Positions 41,962-51,852 are shown, numbered from the stretch's first letter. The stretch is DNA of 64,000 bases from Microbacteriaceae bacterium (GCA_025352325.1 JANXTR010000045.1:1-64000); one strand, 5' to 3'. A program made the numbers and translations. The notes: generated by a model not told the origin, from the letters alone.

Positions 41962-44085
41962 GTGACCGACATCAGCCCTGACATCGCCTGGGGAGACTCC
42001 GGCCTCGCTCTGACCTTCCGTGCCCCGGCCGATGGCCCCGTCGTGCTCGGGTCGCTCGTGCCCGGTGCCCTGACGGAGCGCCTGCAGCCGCTCGTTGAGC
42101 TGATGGTGCTGGGCGAGGGACGCGCGCTGTCCAACATCCGGATGAGTCACAGCGGCGTCGGTCGTCGGCTCCGCTTCGTCGAGCACGAGGTAGCCCTCGA
42201 GTCAGGAGTCTCGACGCTGCGGATCACCCAGGCCGACCCGCTCACTGGCTTCCGCGTGACGTCCGTCTTCGTGCAGCGCCCCGGGGTAGCCGCGTTCCAG
42301 AGCTGGACCGAGGTGCGGAACGCGGGCGCCGAGGAGCAGCTGCTGCAGTCGGTGAGCTCCTTCGCGACGAGCGCCCTGCTCGGCGACGACGAGTCGATCG
42401 CGGATGTCGAGCTCTGGCGCGGCCGCTCCGACTGGTGCGCGGAGGGGCGCTGGAGTGCGCTGCCCGTCGCGGGGCCAGCTGGACTCGCCTCGATCAACAC
42501 CGACTTCCACCACCACGACGACCGCGGCACATTGACCACGGTGAGCACCTCGACCTGGTCGTCGGGAACCTGGCTCCCAACCTCCGTGCTGGCGAACGTG
42601 ACCAGCGGGCGCAGCGTGGCCTTCCAGCTGGAGCACAACGGTGCGTGGCGCTGGGAGCTCGACGCGCTCCGCGACGGCGCGAATGCGCTGGCGCTGATCC
42701 TGAACGGGCCGACCGATCTTGACCACCAGTGGACGCATCGGCTGGCTCCCGGCGACGCGTTCGCCAGCATCCCGGTCTCGATCGCGGTCTCGGACGACGG
42801 CCACCAGGGCGCGCTCGCCGCCCTCACCCTCCAACGCCGCGCGCTCCGCCGCACCAACGCCGCCGACGCCGAGACCGCCATCGTCTTCAACGACTACATG
42901 AACACCCTCATGGGCGATCCGACCACCGAGAAGCTCCTGCCGCTCATCGACGCGGCCGCGGCCGTCGGCGCCGAGTACTTCTGCATCGACGCCGGCTGGT
43001 ACGACGACGGCGGCGCCTGGTGGGGCAGCGTGGGGGAGTGGCAGCCGTCGACCGTCCGATTCCCGGATGGCGGCTTGGTGCGCGTGCTCGATCACATCCG
43101 CGATCGCGGGATGGAGCTCGGACTCTGGCTCGAGCCCGAGGTCATCGGGGTGCGGAGTCCCATGGCGCACACGCTTCCCGATGCCGCATTCCTGCAGCGC
43201 TTCGGGCGACGGGTCGTCGAGCACGAGCGGTACTTCCTCGACCTGCGGCACCCGGCGGCCGTCGCGCACCTCGACGAGGTCGTCGACCGGCTGGTCGGAG
43301 AGTACGGCGCGCGCTTCTTCAAACTGGACTACAACGTCACGCCGGGCGCGGGCACCGATCTCGATGCGCTCAGCGCAGGCGACGGCCTGCTCGCGCACAA
43401 TCGAGCGCACCTCGCCTGGATCGATCGGATGGTGGCTCGGCATCCTGAGGTCATCTTCGAGAACTGCGCGTCGGGTGCCATGCGCCTGGACTACGCGATG
43501 ATGTCGCGGCTCGACCTGCAGTCCACCTCTGACCAGCAGGACTTCCGGCTCTCGGCCGCGATCTCTGCCGCCGCGCCCGCGTCGCTGCTGCCGGAGCAGG
43601 CGGCCAACTGGGCATACCCGCAGCCCGGAATGCCGCCCGAGGAACTGGCGTTCGCGCTCATCAACGGTTTGGCGGGACGGCTGTACCTGTCGGGCAAGCT
43701 CGACGGGATGTCGGCGCCCGAGCTCTCGCTCGTCACCGAGGCGGTGGAGGCGTTCCGGGCCATCCGCGCGGACCTCGCCGAGAGCGTCCCGTTCTGGCCG
43801 CTCGGGCTTCCTGGCTGGCATGACGAGGTGCTGGCGGTGGGATTCGCCGCTCCGGAGGCGAGTTACCTGGCGATCTGGAACCGGGGAGTCGCGACATCCG
43901 TGGAGCTGCCGCTGGCGCACCTTGCGCACCCGGCGCACCCTGCGGGGCGCGGCCCCATGGTGTCGACCGTCTTCCCGGCCGAGTTGCCGGCGTGGCCGTT
44001 GAGCTGGACCGACGGGGTGCTGCGCGTCGAGGCCGCCGCCGGGTACGCCGCGCGGCTGTTCCGCCTCGTCCCGCTGGTCGAATAG
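41962..44085 (+). CDS. Alpha-galactosidase, glycoside hydrolase family 36
   Basis: A 707-residue intracellular-type alpha-galactosidase (no signal peptide). The catalytic nucleophile lies in F-F-K-L-D-Y-N near 453, and the acid/base in L-Q-S-T-S-D-Q-Q-D near 518; other GH36 marks are W-Y-D-D-G-G-A-W-W near 350 and G-L-W-L-E-P-E near 390. An N-terminal beta-sandwich and a C-terminal beta domain flank the barrel. GTG 41962 is chosen because it gives the usual N-terminus (T-D-I-S-P-D-I-A-W-G); ATG 41923 would add 13 residues. It begins only 62 nt after tmRNA, so read-through from the tmRNA promoter is possible. No sugar transporter is adjacent. Confidence 0.93.
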   Translation: MTDISPDIAWGDSGLALTFRAPADGPVVLGSLVPGALTERLQPLVELMVLGEGRALSNIRMSHSGVGRRLRFVEHEVALESGVSTLRITQADPLTGFRVTSVFVQRPGVAAFQSWTEVRNAGAEEQLLQSVSSFATSALLGDDESIADVELWRGRSDWCAEGRWSALPVAGPAGLASINTDFHHHDDRGTLTTVSTSTWSSGTWLPTSVLANVTSGRSVAFQLEHNGAWRWELDALRDGANALALILNGPTDLDHQWTHRLAPGDAFASIPVSIAVSDDGHQGALAALTLQRRALRRTNAADAETAIVFNDYMNTLMGDPTTEKLLPLIDAAAAVGAEYFCIDAGWYDDGGAWWGSVGEWQPSTVRFPDGGLVRVLDHIRDRGMELGLWLEPEVIGVRSPMAHTLPDAAFLQRFGRRVVEHERYFLDLRHPAAVAHLDEVVDRLVGEYGARFFKLDYNVTPGAGTDLDALSAGDGLLAHNRAHLAWIDRMVARHPEVIFENCASGAMRLDYAMMSRLDLQSTSDQQDFRLSAAISAAAPASLLPEQAANWAYPQPGMPPEELAFALINGLAGRLYLSGKLDGMSAPELSLVTEAVEAFRAIRADLAESVPFWPLGLPGWHDEVLAVGFAAPEASYLAIWNRGVATSVELPLAHLAHPAHPAGRGPMVSTVFPAELPAWPLSWTDGVLRVEAAAGYAARLFRLVPLVE

Positions 44086-44170
44086 CGGTGCCGCGGCAGC
44101 CCGAGTCGCATGCCGGCGTCGGCGATCGCGGCGGTGGGCAGAGACATCGGAGGCGCTGTCGGCGACGGAG

Positions 44171-45019
44171 TCAGCTCAGCACATCCGTCGTGGTGAAGCG
44201 GCCGATGGCGAGCGAGCCGAAGACCACGATGTAGCCCAGCTGCAGCACGGCGTTCTGAGCGTAGGAGTCCCACGAGATCGGATTGCGCAGCAGGTCGCCG
44301 AAAGCGAACCAGTCGTGTGTGAACAGCCAGGGGTGCACGGCGGAGAGCTGCGGAAGCGCATCCATGATCTGGGACGCGGCCGCCAGCACGACGGTCGCCG
44401 CCATCGCCCCGACCGGCACGGTCGTGAGCGTCGAGATGAACGTGCCGATCGCCGCGAATCCGAGCAGCGACATGCTGACGTAGCCGATCATGAGCAGCGC
44501 CCGCAGCGCGAAGTCGCCCGCGCCGATGGTGTCGCCCGAGAGCAGGGTGACCGGCCCGATCGGGAAGAGCAGAGCGCCGATGCCGATGCCGACCACCACG
44601 ATGACCGCGCTCGCAGCGATCGCGAAGACCGCGGCCCCGAGATACTTGACCCCGAGCAGACGCAGCCGGCCTGCGGGGGCGACCAGGAGGTAGCGCAGGG
44701 TGCCGAGGCTCGCCTCACCCGCGATGGTGTCGCCGGCGACGACCCCGATCGTTAGGGGGAGGAACAGCGGGATCGAGACGGTGAGGGCCGTGAACCCGAC
44801 GAACAGCCCGTTCTGGGTGATGTCGCTCAGGAAGGCCGGGCCGCGTCCCGAGGAACCCGCCGAGGTCACCCGCACCGCGATCGCGATCAGGATCGGCACC
44901 AGGGCCAGCGCGCCGAGCATGGCGATCGTGCGGCGGCGTCGAAACAGGGTGGCGAGTTCCGAGCCGAGCAGGGCGAAGGGACGGGCGCCCGGGGCCCGCG
45001 CCGGCTCAGCCCGCGACAT
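44171..45019 (-). CDS. ABC-2 type exporter permease
   Basis: A 282-residue membrane protein with six hydrophobic segments. A cytoplasmic N-terminus with L-F-R-R-R-R-T-I-A precedes the first, and the segment A-G-D-T-I-A-G-E-A-S-L-G-T-L-R-Y-L-L near 95 is typical of ABC-2 permeases paired with drug/bacitracin-type ATPases. The start overlaps the ATPase gene by 14 nt. Substrate unknown; see the LolA-like protein and two-component genes upstream. Confidence 0.88.
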   Translation of the reverse strand: MSRAEPARAPGARPFALLGSELATLFRRRRTIAMLGALALVPILIAIAVRVTSAGSSGRGPAFLSDITQNGLFVGFTALTVSIPLFLPLTIGVVAGDTIAGEASLGTLRYLLVAPAGRLRLLGVKYLGAAVFAIAASAVIVVVGIGIGALLFPIGPVTLLSGDTIGAGDFALRALLMIGYVSMSLLGFAAIGTFISTLTTVPVGAMAATVVLAAASQIMDALPQLSAVHPWLFTHDWFAFGDLLRNPISWDSYAQNAVLQLGYIVVFGSLAIGRFTTTDVLS

Positions 45020-45962
45020 CGAAGCCCTCCCCGGTCAGCGCGACGAAGCGCTCCTCGAGCGTCTCGCCAGCGACCGAGAGCCCGCGCACGCGGACCCCGG
45101 CGGCCACGAGTGCCGCGGTGACGGTCTCGGGGAGGACGCCGTCCACCAGCACCGCGCTCACCGAATCACCCGAGCCGGCCGTGTCACCCGACGCGGGCTC
45201 GTCGAGCGGGAGGTTCAGCTCGGTCAGCACGCGGGCGGCGTTCGCGGCATCCGGTGTCCTGACGGTCACCCGCACCTCACCGCGGCGCAGTTCCTCGAGA
45301 GTGCCGTGCGCGACCAATCGGCCCGCGCTCATCACCGCGACGTGCGAGCAGAGCTGCTCGATCTCGCTGAGCAGGTGGCTCGAGACGAAGACGGTGGTGC
45401 CCTCGGCGGCGAGCGAGCGGATGAGGCTGCGCACCTCGCGCGTGCCCTGCGGATCGAGGCCGTTGCTGGGCTCGTCGAGGATCAGCAGGTCCCGCGGCCG
45501 GAGCAGGGCGTTGGCGATGCCGAGTCGCTGCTTCATGCCGAGCGAGTATGCGTGCGCCTTCTTCTGCGCCGCGTGACTCAGGCCGACCCGGTCGAGGGCG
45601 GCATCGACCCGGGCGCGGCGGGTCGCGGAAGGCGCGTGCAGATCGGCCGCGTCCAGGCGCAGCAGGTTGGCGCGTCCGGAGAGGAAGGGGTAGATCGCCG
45701 GCCCCTCGACGAGAGCGCCGACACGCGGCAGCACGGAGCGGAGCGCACCCGGCATGGGTGCACCGAGCATTCGGATCTCGCCGCTGCTCGCGCCGGCCAG
45801 CCCGAGCAGCATGCGGATGGTCGTCGTTTTACCCGAGCCGTTCGGGCCGAGGAAGCCGAAGACGGAGCCGCGGGGAACCGTCAGGTCGAGGTCGTCGACG
45901 GCACGCTGACGCCCGAAGATTTTCGTGAGGCCCGAAGTCTCGATGGCCGCGTCGGTGGTCAT
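45006..45962 (-). CDS. ABC exporter ATP-binding protein (drug/antibiotic type)
   Basis: A 318-residue ATPase: Walker A G-P-N-G-S-G-K-T-T near 40, signature Y-S-L-G-M-K-Q-R-L-G near 137, Walker B L-L-I-L-D-E-P-S-N-G-L-D. The long C-terminal domain (about 230-318) is common in DrrA/BcrA-like proteins. ATG 45962 lies 10 nt after the stop of the LolA-like gene. The adjacent permease completes the transporter. Confidence 0.92.
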   Translation of the reverse strand: MTTDAAIETSGLTKIFGRQRAVDDLDLTVPRGSVFGFLGPNGSGKTTTIRMLLGLAGASSGEIRMLGAPMPGALRSVLPRVGALVEGPAIYPFLSGRANLLRLDAADLHAPSATRRARVDAALDRVGLSHAAQKKAHAYSLGMKQRLGIANALLRPRDLLILDEPSNGLDPQGTREVRSLIRSLAAEGTTVFVSSHLLSEIEQLCSHVAVMSAGRLVAHGTLEELRRGEVRVTVRTPDAANAARVLTELNLPLDEPASGDTAGSGDSVSAVLVDGVLPETVTAALVAAGVRVRGLSVAGETLEERFVALTGEGFDVAG

Positions 45963-45972
45963 CGGGCCAATA

Positions 45973-47130
45973 TCACTGGACGGCGGACTCGAGGCTCGCG
46001 ATCGGAACGGATCCGACCAGCACGCGTCCGTCATCGAGCAGCAGAACCGAGAGCAGGGACGTCTGCAGCGCGCGTCCGCCCGGGACGGCCGTGGTGAGCT
46101 CGTCGAGGAGCTTCGATTGCGTGGCGGACGGAGTCGGCGAGGAGCCCTTCGTCGCGGTCGCGCCGGCGGGCAGCTCGACGATCGTGTCCCAGCCGGTGCC
46201 GGTCACGGTCGGCTTCGGGTGCGCTGCCGCATTCGGCGCCGCATGCGGCTTCTTGGTGGGCGAGGTGGCCGGCGCCGTGTGCGTCGTCACGGTGGCGCCC
46301 GTCGGCGGCGTGAAGCGGAACAGCGAGGCCGCGGGCGTCGAGAAGTCGATGGAGCTGAATCCGACGCTGAACGCGTCCGCCTTCTGGCCGCGCGCGTCCA
46401 CGACCACGCGCAGCGGTAGGCCGGTCGCAGCATCCACCGAGAGCACGACGTGCGAGACCAGAGTCGCGGAGCCGGTCTTCGGGGTCAGCTCGAGTTCGTA
46501 GACCGCGCGGCCCGCGACGCTCGCCGTCGAGGTGACGGCCACGTAGGTTGAGGGGGTGATTGCCTGGATGGCGCGGTCCGCAAGCTGCGCGGGGCTCAAC
46601 GTCTGCAGCTCTGGGGTCGCGCTGCCGCCCGGGGTGGAGGTGTCCGGATCGTTCGGCACGGGCCCGATGATCGGAGTGCCGGACCCCGCCGAGGAGCGCG
46701 CACTCAGCGTGATGCGATTCGCTTTTTTGGTCTTCGAGTCGTAGGTCCAGACCTCGGAGCCATTCCGGATGACATCGCGCTCGGCGAGCTTGTCGAGCAC
46801 CTGCACGCGCTGTTTGCTCGCGCCGTCAACGAAGACGCGCGCCGTGTGGTCGGCGGTGAGCAGATCGAGGATCTGGGCGGTCGCGTCAGAGCCCCCGGCG
46901 GAGGAGCCCGGCCCCGCGGTGGGCAACTGCGGGAGGCCGAGGTCGGAGTGCTGCTCGACCGTGCCGGAGTACGCGGCATCCTTCGCCGTGGCGATCAGGG
47001 CGAGCACCTGCTGGGCGGTCTTGTCGGGGGGTGTTGAGGCCGCTCGGGCGACCGCGGGCGCCGCGACGACAGCACCGATGACGAGCACGGGCGCGAGGAT
47101 CGCGGGCAGCCACTTGACGTTCTTGTTCAC
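45973..47130 (-). CDS. Secreted LolA-like protein encoded with an ABC exporter
   Basis: A 385-residue exported protein. An N-terminal signal peptide (K-N-V-K-W-L-P-A-I-L-A-P-V-L-V-I-G, cleavage likely near A-R-A-A) is followed by a LolA/DUF2092-like half-barrel: Y-S-G-T-V-E-Q near 53, A-R-V-F-V-D-G, then S-E-V-W-T-Y-D-S-K-T. A second half has Y-E-L-E-L-T-P-K and L-P-L-R-V-V-V-D-A-R-G, and the end carries a Pro/Ala-rich linker and a conserved V-G-S-V-P-I. Such proteins bind lipids or act as sensors outside the membrane; this organism has no outer membrane, so classical LolA function is not expected. GTG 47130 follows GAGGTGGA. First of three contiguous genes with the exporter. Confidence 0.75.
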   Translation of the reverse strand: MNKNVKWLPAILAPVLVIGAVVAAPAVARAASTPPDKTAQQVLALIATAKDAAYSGTVEQHSDLGLPQLPTAGPGSSAGGSDATAQILDLLTADHTARVFVDGASKQRVQVLDKLAERDVIRNGSEVWTYDSKTKKANRITLSARSSAGSGTPIIGPVPNDPDTSTPGGSATPELQTLSPAQLADRAIQAITPSTYVAVTSTASVAGRAVYELELTPKTGSATLVSHVVLSVDAATGLPLRVVVDARGQKADAFSVGFSSIDFSTPAASLFRFTPPTGATVTTHTAPATSPTKKPHAAPNAAAHPKPTVTGTGWDTIVELPAGATATKGSSPTPSATQSKLLDELTTAVPGGRALQTSLLSVLLLDDGRVLVGSVPIASLESAVQ

Positions 47131-47355
47131 GACATCCACCTCGGGCGCTCGGGTCGGACGCGCGCACCTAGTACGAGAATACGCCCGGATCCCCGTGCGC
47201 TCGCTGTGGATTCGGGAGGAGTCAGGCGGCCTGCACGGCACGCACGCCGCCGCGCACTCGCTTCGTCGCGCCGCGCTCGGCACAGACGGCCTCATCGATC
47301 TGGTGGGGGCGACCTCGGGGAACTCTCCCGGAGCCGAGCGGTCAAACCCCCCGTC

Positions 47356-48750
47356 TCATTCTGGCGTGTCGGGCGAGGCGGCGGTCTCGGTGAACGGAAG
47401 TTCAACCTCGACGCGGAGGCCCACCTCCGGTCGGTTGTCGAGACGCACCTCTCCGCCCGCGAGTTGCACGATCGCCGAAACGATGGCCAGTCCGAGGCCG
47501 GCGCCCGAGCCCCCGGTGCCGTCGGTCGTCGAACGCGGATCCCGGGCGAAGCGGTCGAAGGCGTGAGGCACGAAATCGGCGTCCATGCCCCCGGCCTCGT
47601 CATCCACGGCGAGCAGCAGACCGTTCGGCCGCTCGTGCAGCGATAGCTCGATGCGGCCCGCCTCGGGACGCGCGGCCAGGGCGTTATTGACGAGGTTGTC
47701 GCAGATACGGCCGAAGTCGTGGGCAGAGACGGCGACGGTGCGCCGATCGGAGGGGACGTCGGCGGCAAAGTCGATCCGCACCGCACCGCCGCCCACGCGC
47801 AGACGCCCGCGGTCGGCGGCATCCGCCAGTTCGGTAGCCAGTTCGTCGACGGTCGCCGAACCGCGTGCCGACTGGGCGTCGATGCGCGACAGCTCGAGCA
47901 GAGAGGTGGCGAGGGTGGACAGCCGCAGCAGAGTCTGCTGCGCGGAGGAGACATCGGTGCGCATCTGGGCCAGCGTGGTCGCCTGCGACTGGGCGAGTTC
48001 GAGCTTGGTTTGCAGGATGGCGAGGGGCGTCCGCAGCTCGTGGCTGGCATCCGACACGATCTGCCGTTCGCGATCGGTCGAGGCGCGGAGCTCGCCGATC
48101 AACTCGTTGAGTGTGCGGGCGAGCTGCGCGATCTCATCGTCGGCGGGTCCGACGGGCAGCAGTTCGTCGCCGGGGGTCGCGGCCAGTTTCTCGGCGCTGC
48201 GCCGCAGCCGGTTGACCGGGTTGAGGGCGGCGGTCCCGATGAACCAGGAGGCGGCTCCGAAGCCGAGATTGATGATCGCGAATGCGACGACGAGAAGCAG
48301 GGTGACGGAGTTGAGGACCGTCGCTTGCGCGGCTCCGTTGCGGGCGGCGACGATGGTCCACACGCCCTGCGGGGTGACGATCTGGGTGGTCTGCACGAGA
48401 TAGGTGACCCCGTCGGCGACGAGAGTCTGGGTGCGCTCGTCCGACCTCAGCAGCATCGGCAGGCGCGCCCGTAGCGCCTTCGGCAGGGTCTCGACCTTCG
48501 CGACTCCCGCCGGGTCGACGACCGCGGCATCCTGCCCCGAACCGGGCCGATCGAGGTGCTCGGTGGGCTCGTTGCGCAGCGCAGTGCGGTAGGGCGCGGC
48601 GATACTGCTGAGCACCGAGAGCTCGCCGTCGTAGACGATGTGCCCGAGCTGATTGTGGATGATGACCCCAGCGATCACGGAGATCGCGATCGCGGTCAGC
48701 ACGCTTCCACCCGTGATCCTGGCGCGGATCCCGAGCCGGTTCAGACGCAC
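47356..48750 (-). CDS. Two-component sensor histidine kinase
   Basis: A 464-residue kinase with membrane segments at about 11-32 and 147-171 framing a 115-residue extracellular sensor domain without Cys. A HAMP linker is followed by the H-box S-D-A-S-H-E-L-R-T-P-L near 237 and the ATP-binding domain with N-box N-L-V-N-N-A-L near 370 and G-box G-S-G-A-G-L-G-L-A-I-V near 425. GTG start. It lies 25 nt after the response regulator gene and is its obvious partner. The signal is unknown. Confidence 0.93.
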   Translation of the reverse strand: MRLNRLGIRARITGGSVLTAIAISVIAGVIIHNQLGHIVYDGELSVLSSIAAPYRTALRNEPTEHLDRPGSGQDAAVVDPAGVAKVETLPKALRARLPMLLRSDERTQTLVADGVTYLVQTTQIVTPQGVWTIVAARNGAAQATVLNSVTLLLVVAFAIINLGFGAASWFIGTAALNPVNRLRRSAEKLAATPGDELLPVGPADDEIAQLARTLNELIGELRASTDRERQIVSDASHELRTPLAILQTKLELAQSQATTLAQMRTDVSSAQQTLLRLSTLATSLLELSRIDAQSARGSATVDELATELADAADRGRLRVGGGAVRIDFAADVPSDRRTVAVSAHDFGRICDNLVNNALAARPEAGRIELSLHERPNGLLLAVDDEAGGMDADFVPHAFDRFARDPRSTTDGTGGSGAGLGLAIVSAIVQLAGGEVRLDNRPEVGLRVEVELPFTETAASPDTPE

Positions 48751-48775
48751 GGATGGGTCCTCACGCGCGGCCGGC

Positions 48776-49450
48776 TCACGCGGGCTCGGCGGTCAGCCGG
48801 AATCCGACCCCGCGTGCCGTGACGATGCGCACATCCGCCCCGATCACGTCGAGCTTCTTGCGGAGGTAGCTGACGTACTGGTCGACGATGTTCGGATCGA
48901 TGTAGCTCGCGTTGCCCCACACGGTGTCGAGGATCTCCGGGCGCGGAACGACCTCGTCCGGGCGGGAGGCCAGAAGCCGCAGCAGATCGAACTCGGTGCG
49001 ACTCAGGCGCGTGCCGCTGTCGCCGGTCGAGATGCGCTGCGTCTCCAAGTCGATTGTGAGGCCTCCGATCTCGAGGGAGCTCACGGCCACCGCCTCGCGC
49101 CGGCGCAGGGCGCGCAGTCGCGCGGCGAGTTCGGCGAACGCGAATGGCTTGGTCAGGTAGTCGTCGGCGCCGGCATCCAGGCCCCTCACCCGGTCGTCGA
49201 CGGCATCGCGGGCGGTGAGCAACAGGATGCCGATCCCGCGCACCTGATCCCGCAGCCGCCGGCACAGCTCGAATCCCGACATGCCCGGCATGGTGACGTC
49301 CAGCACCGCGAGGTCGTACTTGTGCTCGCCAGCCAGCGTCATCGCCTGGATGCCGTCGGCCGCGACATCCACCTCGTAGCCCTCGCCGATCAGGCCGCGG
49401 GCGAGCAACGCCGCCATCTCCACTTCGTCATCGACGACCAGGACGCGCAT
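48776..49450 (-). CDS. OmpR-family response regulator
   Basis: A 224-residue regulator. The receiver domain has acidic D7/D8, the phosphorylated D51 in V-L-D-V-T-M-P-G, the T in L-L-T-A-R-D and K in T-K-P-F. The C-terminal winged helix (about 128-222) has R-L-S-R-T-E-F-D-L-L and V-S-Y-L-R-K-K-L-D, then V-R-G-V-G-F-R-equivalent A-R-G-V-G-F-R-L. ATG 49450 has GGAAGGGG 6 nt upstream. Encoded just before its cognate kinase; the LolA-like/ABC genes downstream are candidate targets. Confidence 0.94.
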   Translation of the reverse strand: MRVLVVDDEVEMAALLARGLIGEGYEVDVAADGIQAMTLAGEHKYDLAVLDVTMPGMSGFELCRRLRDQVRGIGILLLTARDAVDDRVRGLDAGADDYLTKPFAFAELAARLRALRRREAVAVSSLEIGGLTIDLETQRISTGDSGTRLSRTEFDLLRLLASRPDEVVPRPEILDTVWGNASYIDPNIVDQYVSYLRKKLDVIGADVRIVTARGVGFRLTAEPA

Positions 49451-49641
49451 GATCCGACCCCTTCCGGCGACCCCGATCCTACTGGCGGTCGGTGGGAGCT
49501 TCCGGGATGGGCTCCGAGCACCCTGAGAGCCTTTTCGCTTCTCAGAGGCTTCTGGGAGGGCTGGTTCTGAACTGAGATCGACGCGAACGGACCTCATCTC
49601 GACGCCCACACCGCCCTCGATACCGATCAGGAACGGATTCG

Positions 49642-49811
49642 ATGACCACCCTCGACACACGATCGACCCGCCGCGCGGGGCGGATCACCCGGTGGTCGGC
49701 GGCCTCGCCATGGTCATCAGCCGGCTCGGCTCGTTGAACCCGTCCGACCGTCTGCGCGGCCGCGGCATCGCGTCGGTGCCGGCGAGCCACCGCGAGCGCG
49801 CAACGATCTAG
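49642..49811 (+). pseudogene. Short frameshifted remnant of an unknown gene
   Basis: ATG 49642 opens M-T-T-L-D-T-R-S-T-R-R-A-G. After about 14 codons the high-GC third-base signal moves to another frame reading D-H-P-V-V-G-G-L-A-M-V-I-S-R-L-G-S-L-N-P, then R-G-R-G-I-A-S-V-P-A-S-H-R-E-R, to TAG 49809-49811. The product would be about 57 residues if the shift is repaired. Not recognised; it may be what is left of a longer gene after deletion. Confidence 0.35.
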
Positions 49812-49871
49812 GTCCGGCGCACGCTCTCCGGTTCTGTACGACCGTTCGACCGAACGGGAGCGCAGCGGCCC

Positions 49872-49920
49872 CCGCACTCTGCGAAGTAAGCACGGTGCGT
49901 AGTTTGCGGAGCCTGCGCGG
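49872..49920. repeat. Eroded palindrome downstream of pckG
   Basis: CCGCACTCTGCGAAGTAAGCAC is imperfectly complementary (12 of 16 in the best block) to the following GTGCGTAGTTTGCGGAGCC. It lies between the pckG stop and the short remnant gene and could end pckG transcription. Confidence 0.35.
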
Positions 49921-49938
49921 TGCGCGACCGCGCGAACC

Positions 49939-51852
49939 TCAGGCCGCGTCGCGCATCCGCTCGCGCAGCTCCTCGAGCTGAGCGCGCACGGCGGCTGGGA
50001 CCCGATCCCCGAAGCCGTCGAAGAACGTCTCGGCGTCGTCGGCCTCGGCCAGATGAGCGGCCGGGTCGATCGAGAACAGTTGCTCCCAGTCGCTCTCGCT
50101 GACATCCGCGCCGTCGAGGTCGATCGCGCCCGGAGCCGGGAGCCAACCGAGCGGGCTCGCGACGGCCGGGGCGATGCCCTCGACGCGATCCAGGATCCAG
50201 GCGAGCACCCGCCCGTTGTCGCCGAAACCCGGCCAGAGGAAGCTGCCGTCGTCGCCCTTGCGGAACCAGTTGACCTGGAAGATCCGCGGCACGCCGCCAG
50301 TGGCCCTGAGGGACGCGCCGACCGAGAGCCAGTGCGCCCAGTGATCGGCCATGTTGTAGCCGCAGAAGGGCAGCATCGCGAAGGGATCGCGACGCAGCTC
50401 TCCGAGAGTGCCTTCGGCGGCCGCCGTGCGCTCGGACGAGATCGTGGCGCCCAAGAAGACGCCATGCTCCCAATCCCGTGCCTCCGCCACCAGAGGCACG
50501 TTGGTGGCACGTCGGCCGCCGAAGATGATCGCGTCGATGACGACGCCCCGCGGGTCGTCCCAGTCGTCCGAGATGGACGGGCATTGGGCGGCCGACACGG
50601 TGAAGCGCGAGTTGGGGTGGGCGGCGGGGGTGCCGGATGCCGGCGTCCAGTCCTGGCCCGTCCAGTCGACGAGGTGGTCGGGCGGGCTCTGCGTGAGACC
50701 CTCCCACCACACGTCACCGTCGTCGCGGAGCGCGACGTTGGTGAAGATCGTGTTGCCCCACATGGTCTCGACCGCCGTGGCGTTGGTCGAGCGACCTGTG
50801 CCGGGAGCGACGCCGAAGAACCCGGCCTCAGGGTTGATCGCGCGCAGCTTGCCGTCGGCGCCGGGAGCGAGCCAGGCGATGTCGTCGCCGATCGTCTCGA
50901 CGCGCCATCCGGGGATCGTCGGGCGCAGCATCGCGAAGTTGGTCTTGCCGCAGGCGCTCGGGAACGCGGCCGCGACGTGGAAGATCCGCCCGCGCGGGTT
51001 CGTGACCTTGAGCAGCAGCATGTGCTCGGCGAGCCAGCCCTCGTCGCGGGCGATCACGCTGGCGATGCGCAGGGCGAAGGCCTTCTTGGCGAGGATGGCG
51101 TTGCCGCCATATGCCGAACCGAACGACCAGATCTCGCGCGACTCCGGAAAGTGCGTGATGTACTTCGTGGCGTTGCAGGGCCACGCGACATCCACCTGGC
51201 CGGGAGCGAGGGGAGCACCGACCGTGTGTGCGGCGGGCACCCACTCCGTCTCGGGCGCGATCCGCTCCAGGACGGCGGAGCCCATCCGCGTCATGATCCC
51301 CATGCTGACGACGACGTAGGGCGAGTCGGTGAGCTGCACGCCGTAGCGCGAGAGGGGGCTGCCGAGGGGGCCCATCGAGAACGGGACCACGTACATCGTG
51401 CGGCCGCGCATGGCCCCGGTAAAGAGGCCGTTCAGCGTCGCGCGCATCTCGGCTGGATCCGCCCAGTTGTTACTCGGGCCGGCGTCGTCACGGCTCTCGG
51501 AGCAGATGAAGGTGCGGCCCTCGACCCGCGCGACGTCGTCGGGGTTGCTGCGGGCCAGGAAGCTGTACGGGCGGTGCTCCGGATTGAGCTGGGTCAGGGT
51601 GCCCGCGGTGACCATGTTGCGCAGCAGGAGGTCCTGCTCGGCGCGCGATCCATCGATCCAAACGACGCGGTCGGGGGTGGTGAGGTGCGCCATCGTCTCG
51701 ACCCAGGCGACGATGCGCGGGTCGGCGCTGCTCGGCGCCCCGTCGGCGGTGAAGGTGAGGGCGGGGGCGACGGCGGGCGCGCTCGGCAGCCCGGGCCTGG
51801 TGGGGAGCGCTGTCGCGGCGGAGATGACGGTCGGCTGGGCGGTCAAAGTCAT
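49939..51852 (-). CDS. pckG: Phosphoenolpyruvate carboxykinase (GTP)
   Basis: A 637-residue enzyme converting oxaloacetate and GTP to PEP in gluconeogenesis. The P-loop lies in [11 protein letters not shown] near 285 with the reactive Cys of GTP-type enzymes; D-D-I-A-W near 313 binds metal, and F-G-G-R-R-A-T-N near 450 and the guanine site F-W near 525 complete the pattern. ATG 51852 follows TGGAG 9 nt upstream. It is divergent from a RamB-like regulator, which in Corynebacterium controls acetate and gluconeogenic genes; an inverted repeat lies between them. Confidence 0.96.
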   Translation of the reverse strand: MTLTAQPTVISAATALPTRPGLPSAPAVAPALTFTADGAPSSADPRIVAWVETMAHLTTPDRVVWIDGSRAEQDLLLRNMVTAGTLTQLNPEHRPYSFLARSNPDDVARVEGRTFICSESRDDAGPSNNWADPAEMRATLNGLFTGAMRGRTMYVVPFSMGPLGSPLSRYGVQLTDSPYVVVSMGIMTRMGSAVLERIAPETEWVPAAHTVGAPLAPGQVDVAWPCNATKYITHFPESREIWSFGSAYGGNAILAKKAFALRIASVIARDEGWLAEHMLLLKVTNPRGRIFHVAAAFPSACGKTNFAMLRPTIPGWRVETIGDDIAWLAPGADGKLRAINPEAGFFGVAPGTGRSTNATAVETMWGNTIFTNVALRDDGDVWWEGLTQSPPDHLVDWTGQDWTPASGTPAAHPNSRFTVSAAQCPSISDDWDDPRGVVIDAIIFGGRRATNVPLVAEARDWEHGVFLGATISSERTAAAEGTLGELRRDPFAMLPFCGYNMADHWAHWLSVGASLRATGGVPRIFQVNWFRKGDDGSFLWPGFGDNGRVLAWILDRVEGIAPAVASPLGWLPAPGAIDLDGADVSESDWEQLFSIDPAAHLAEADDAETFFDGFGDRVPAAVRAQLEELRERMRDAA

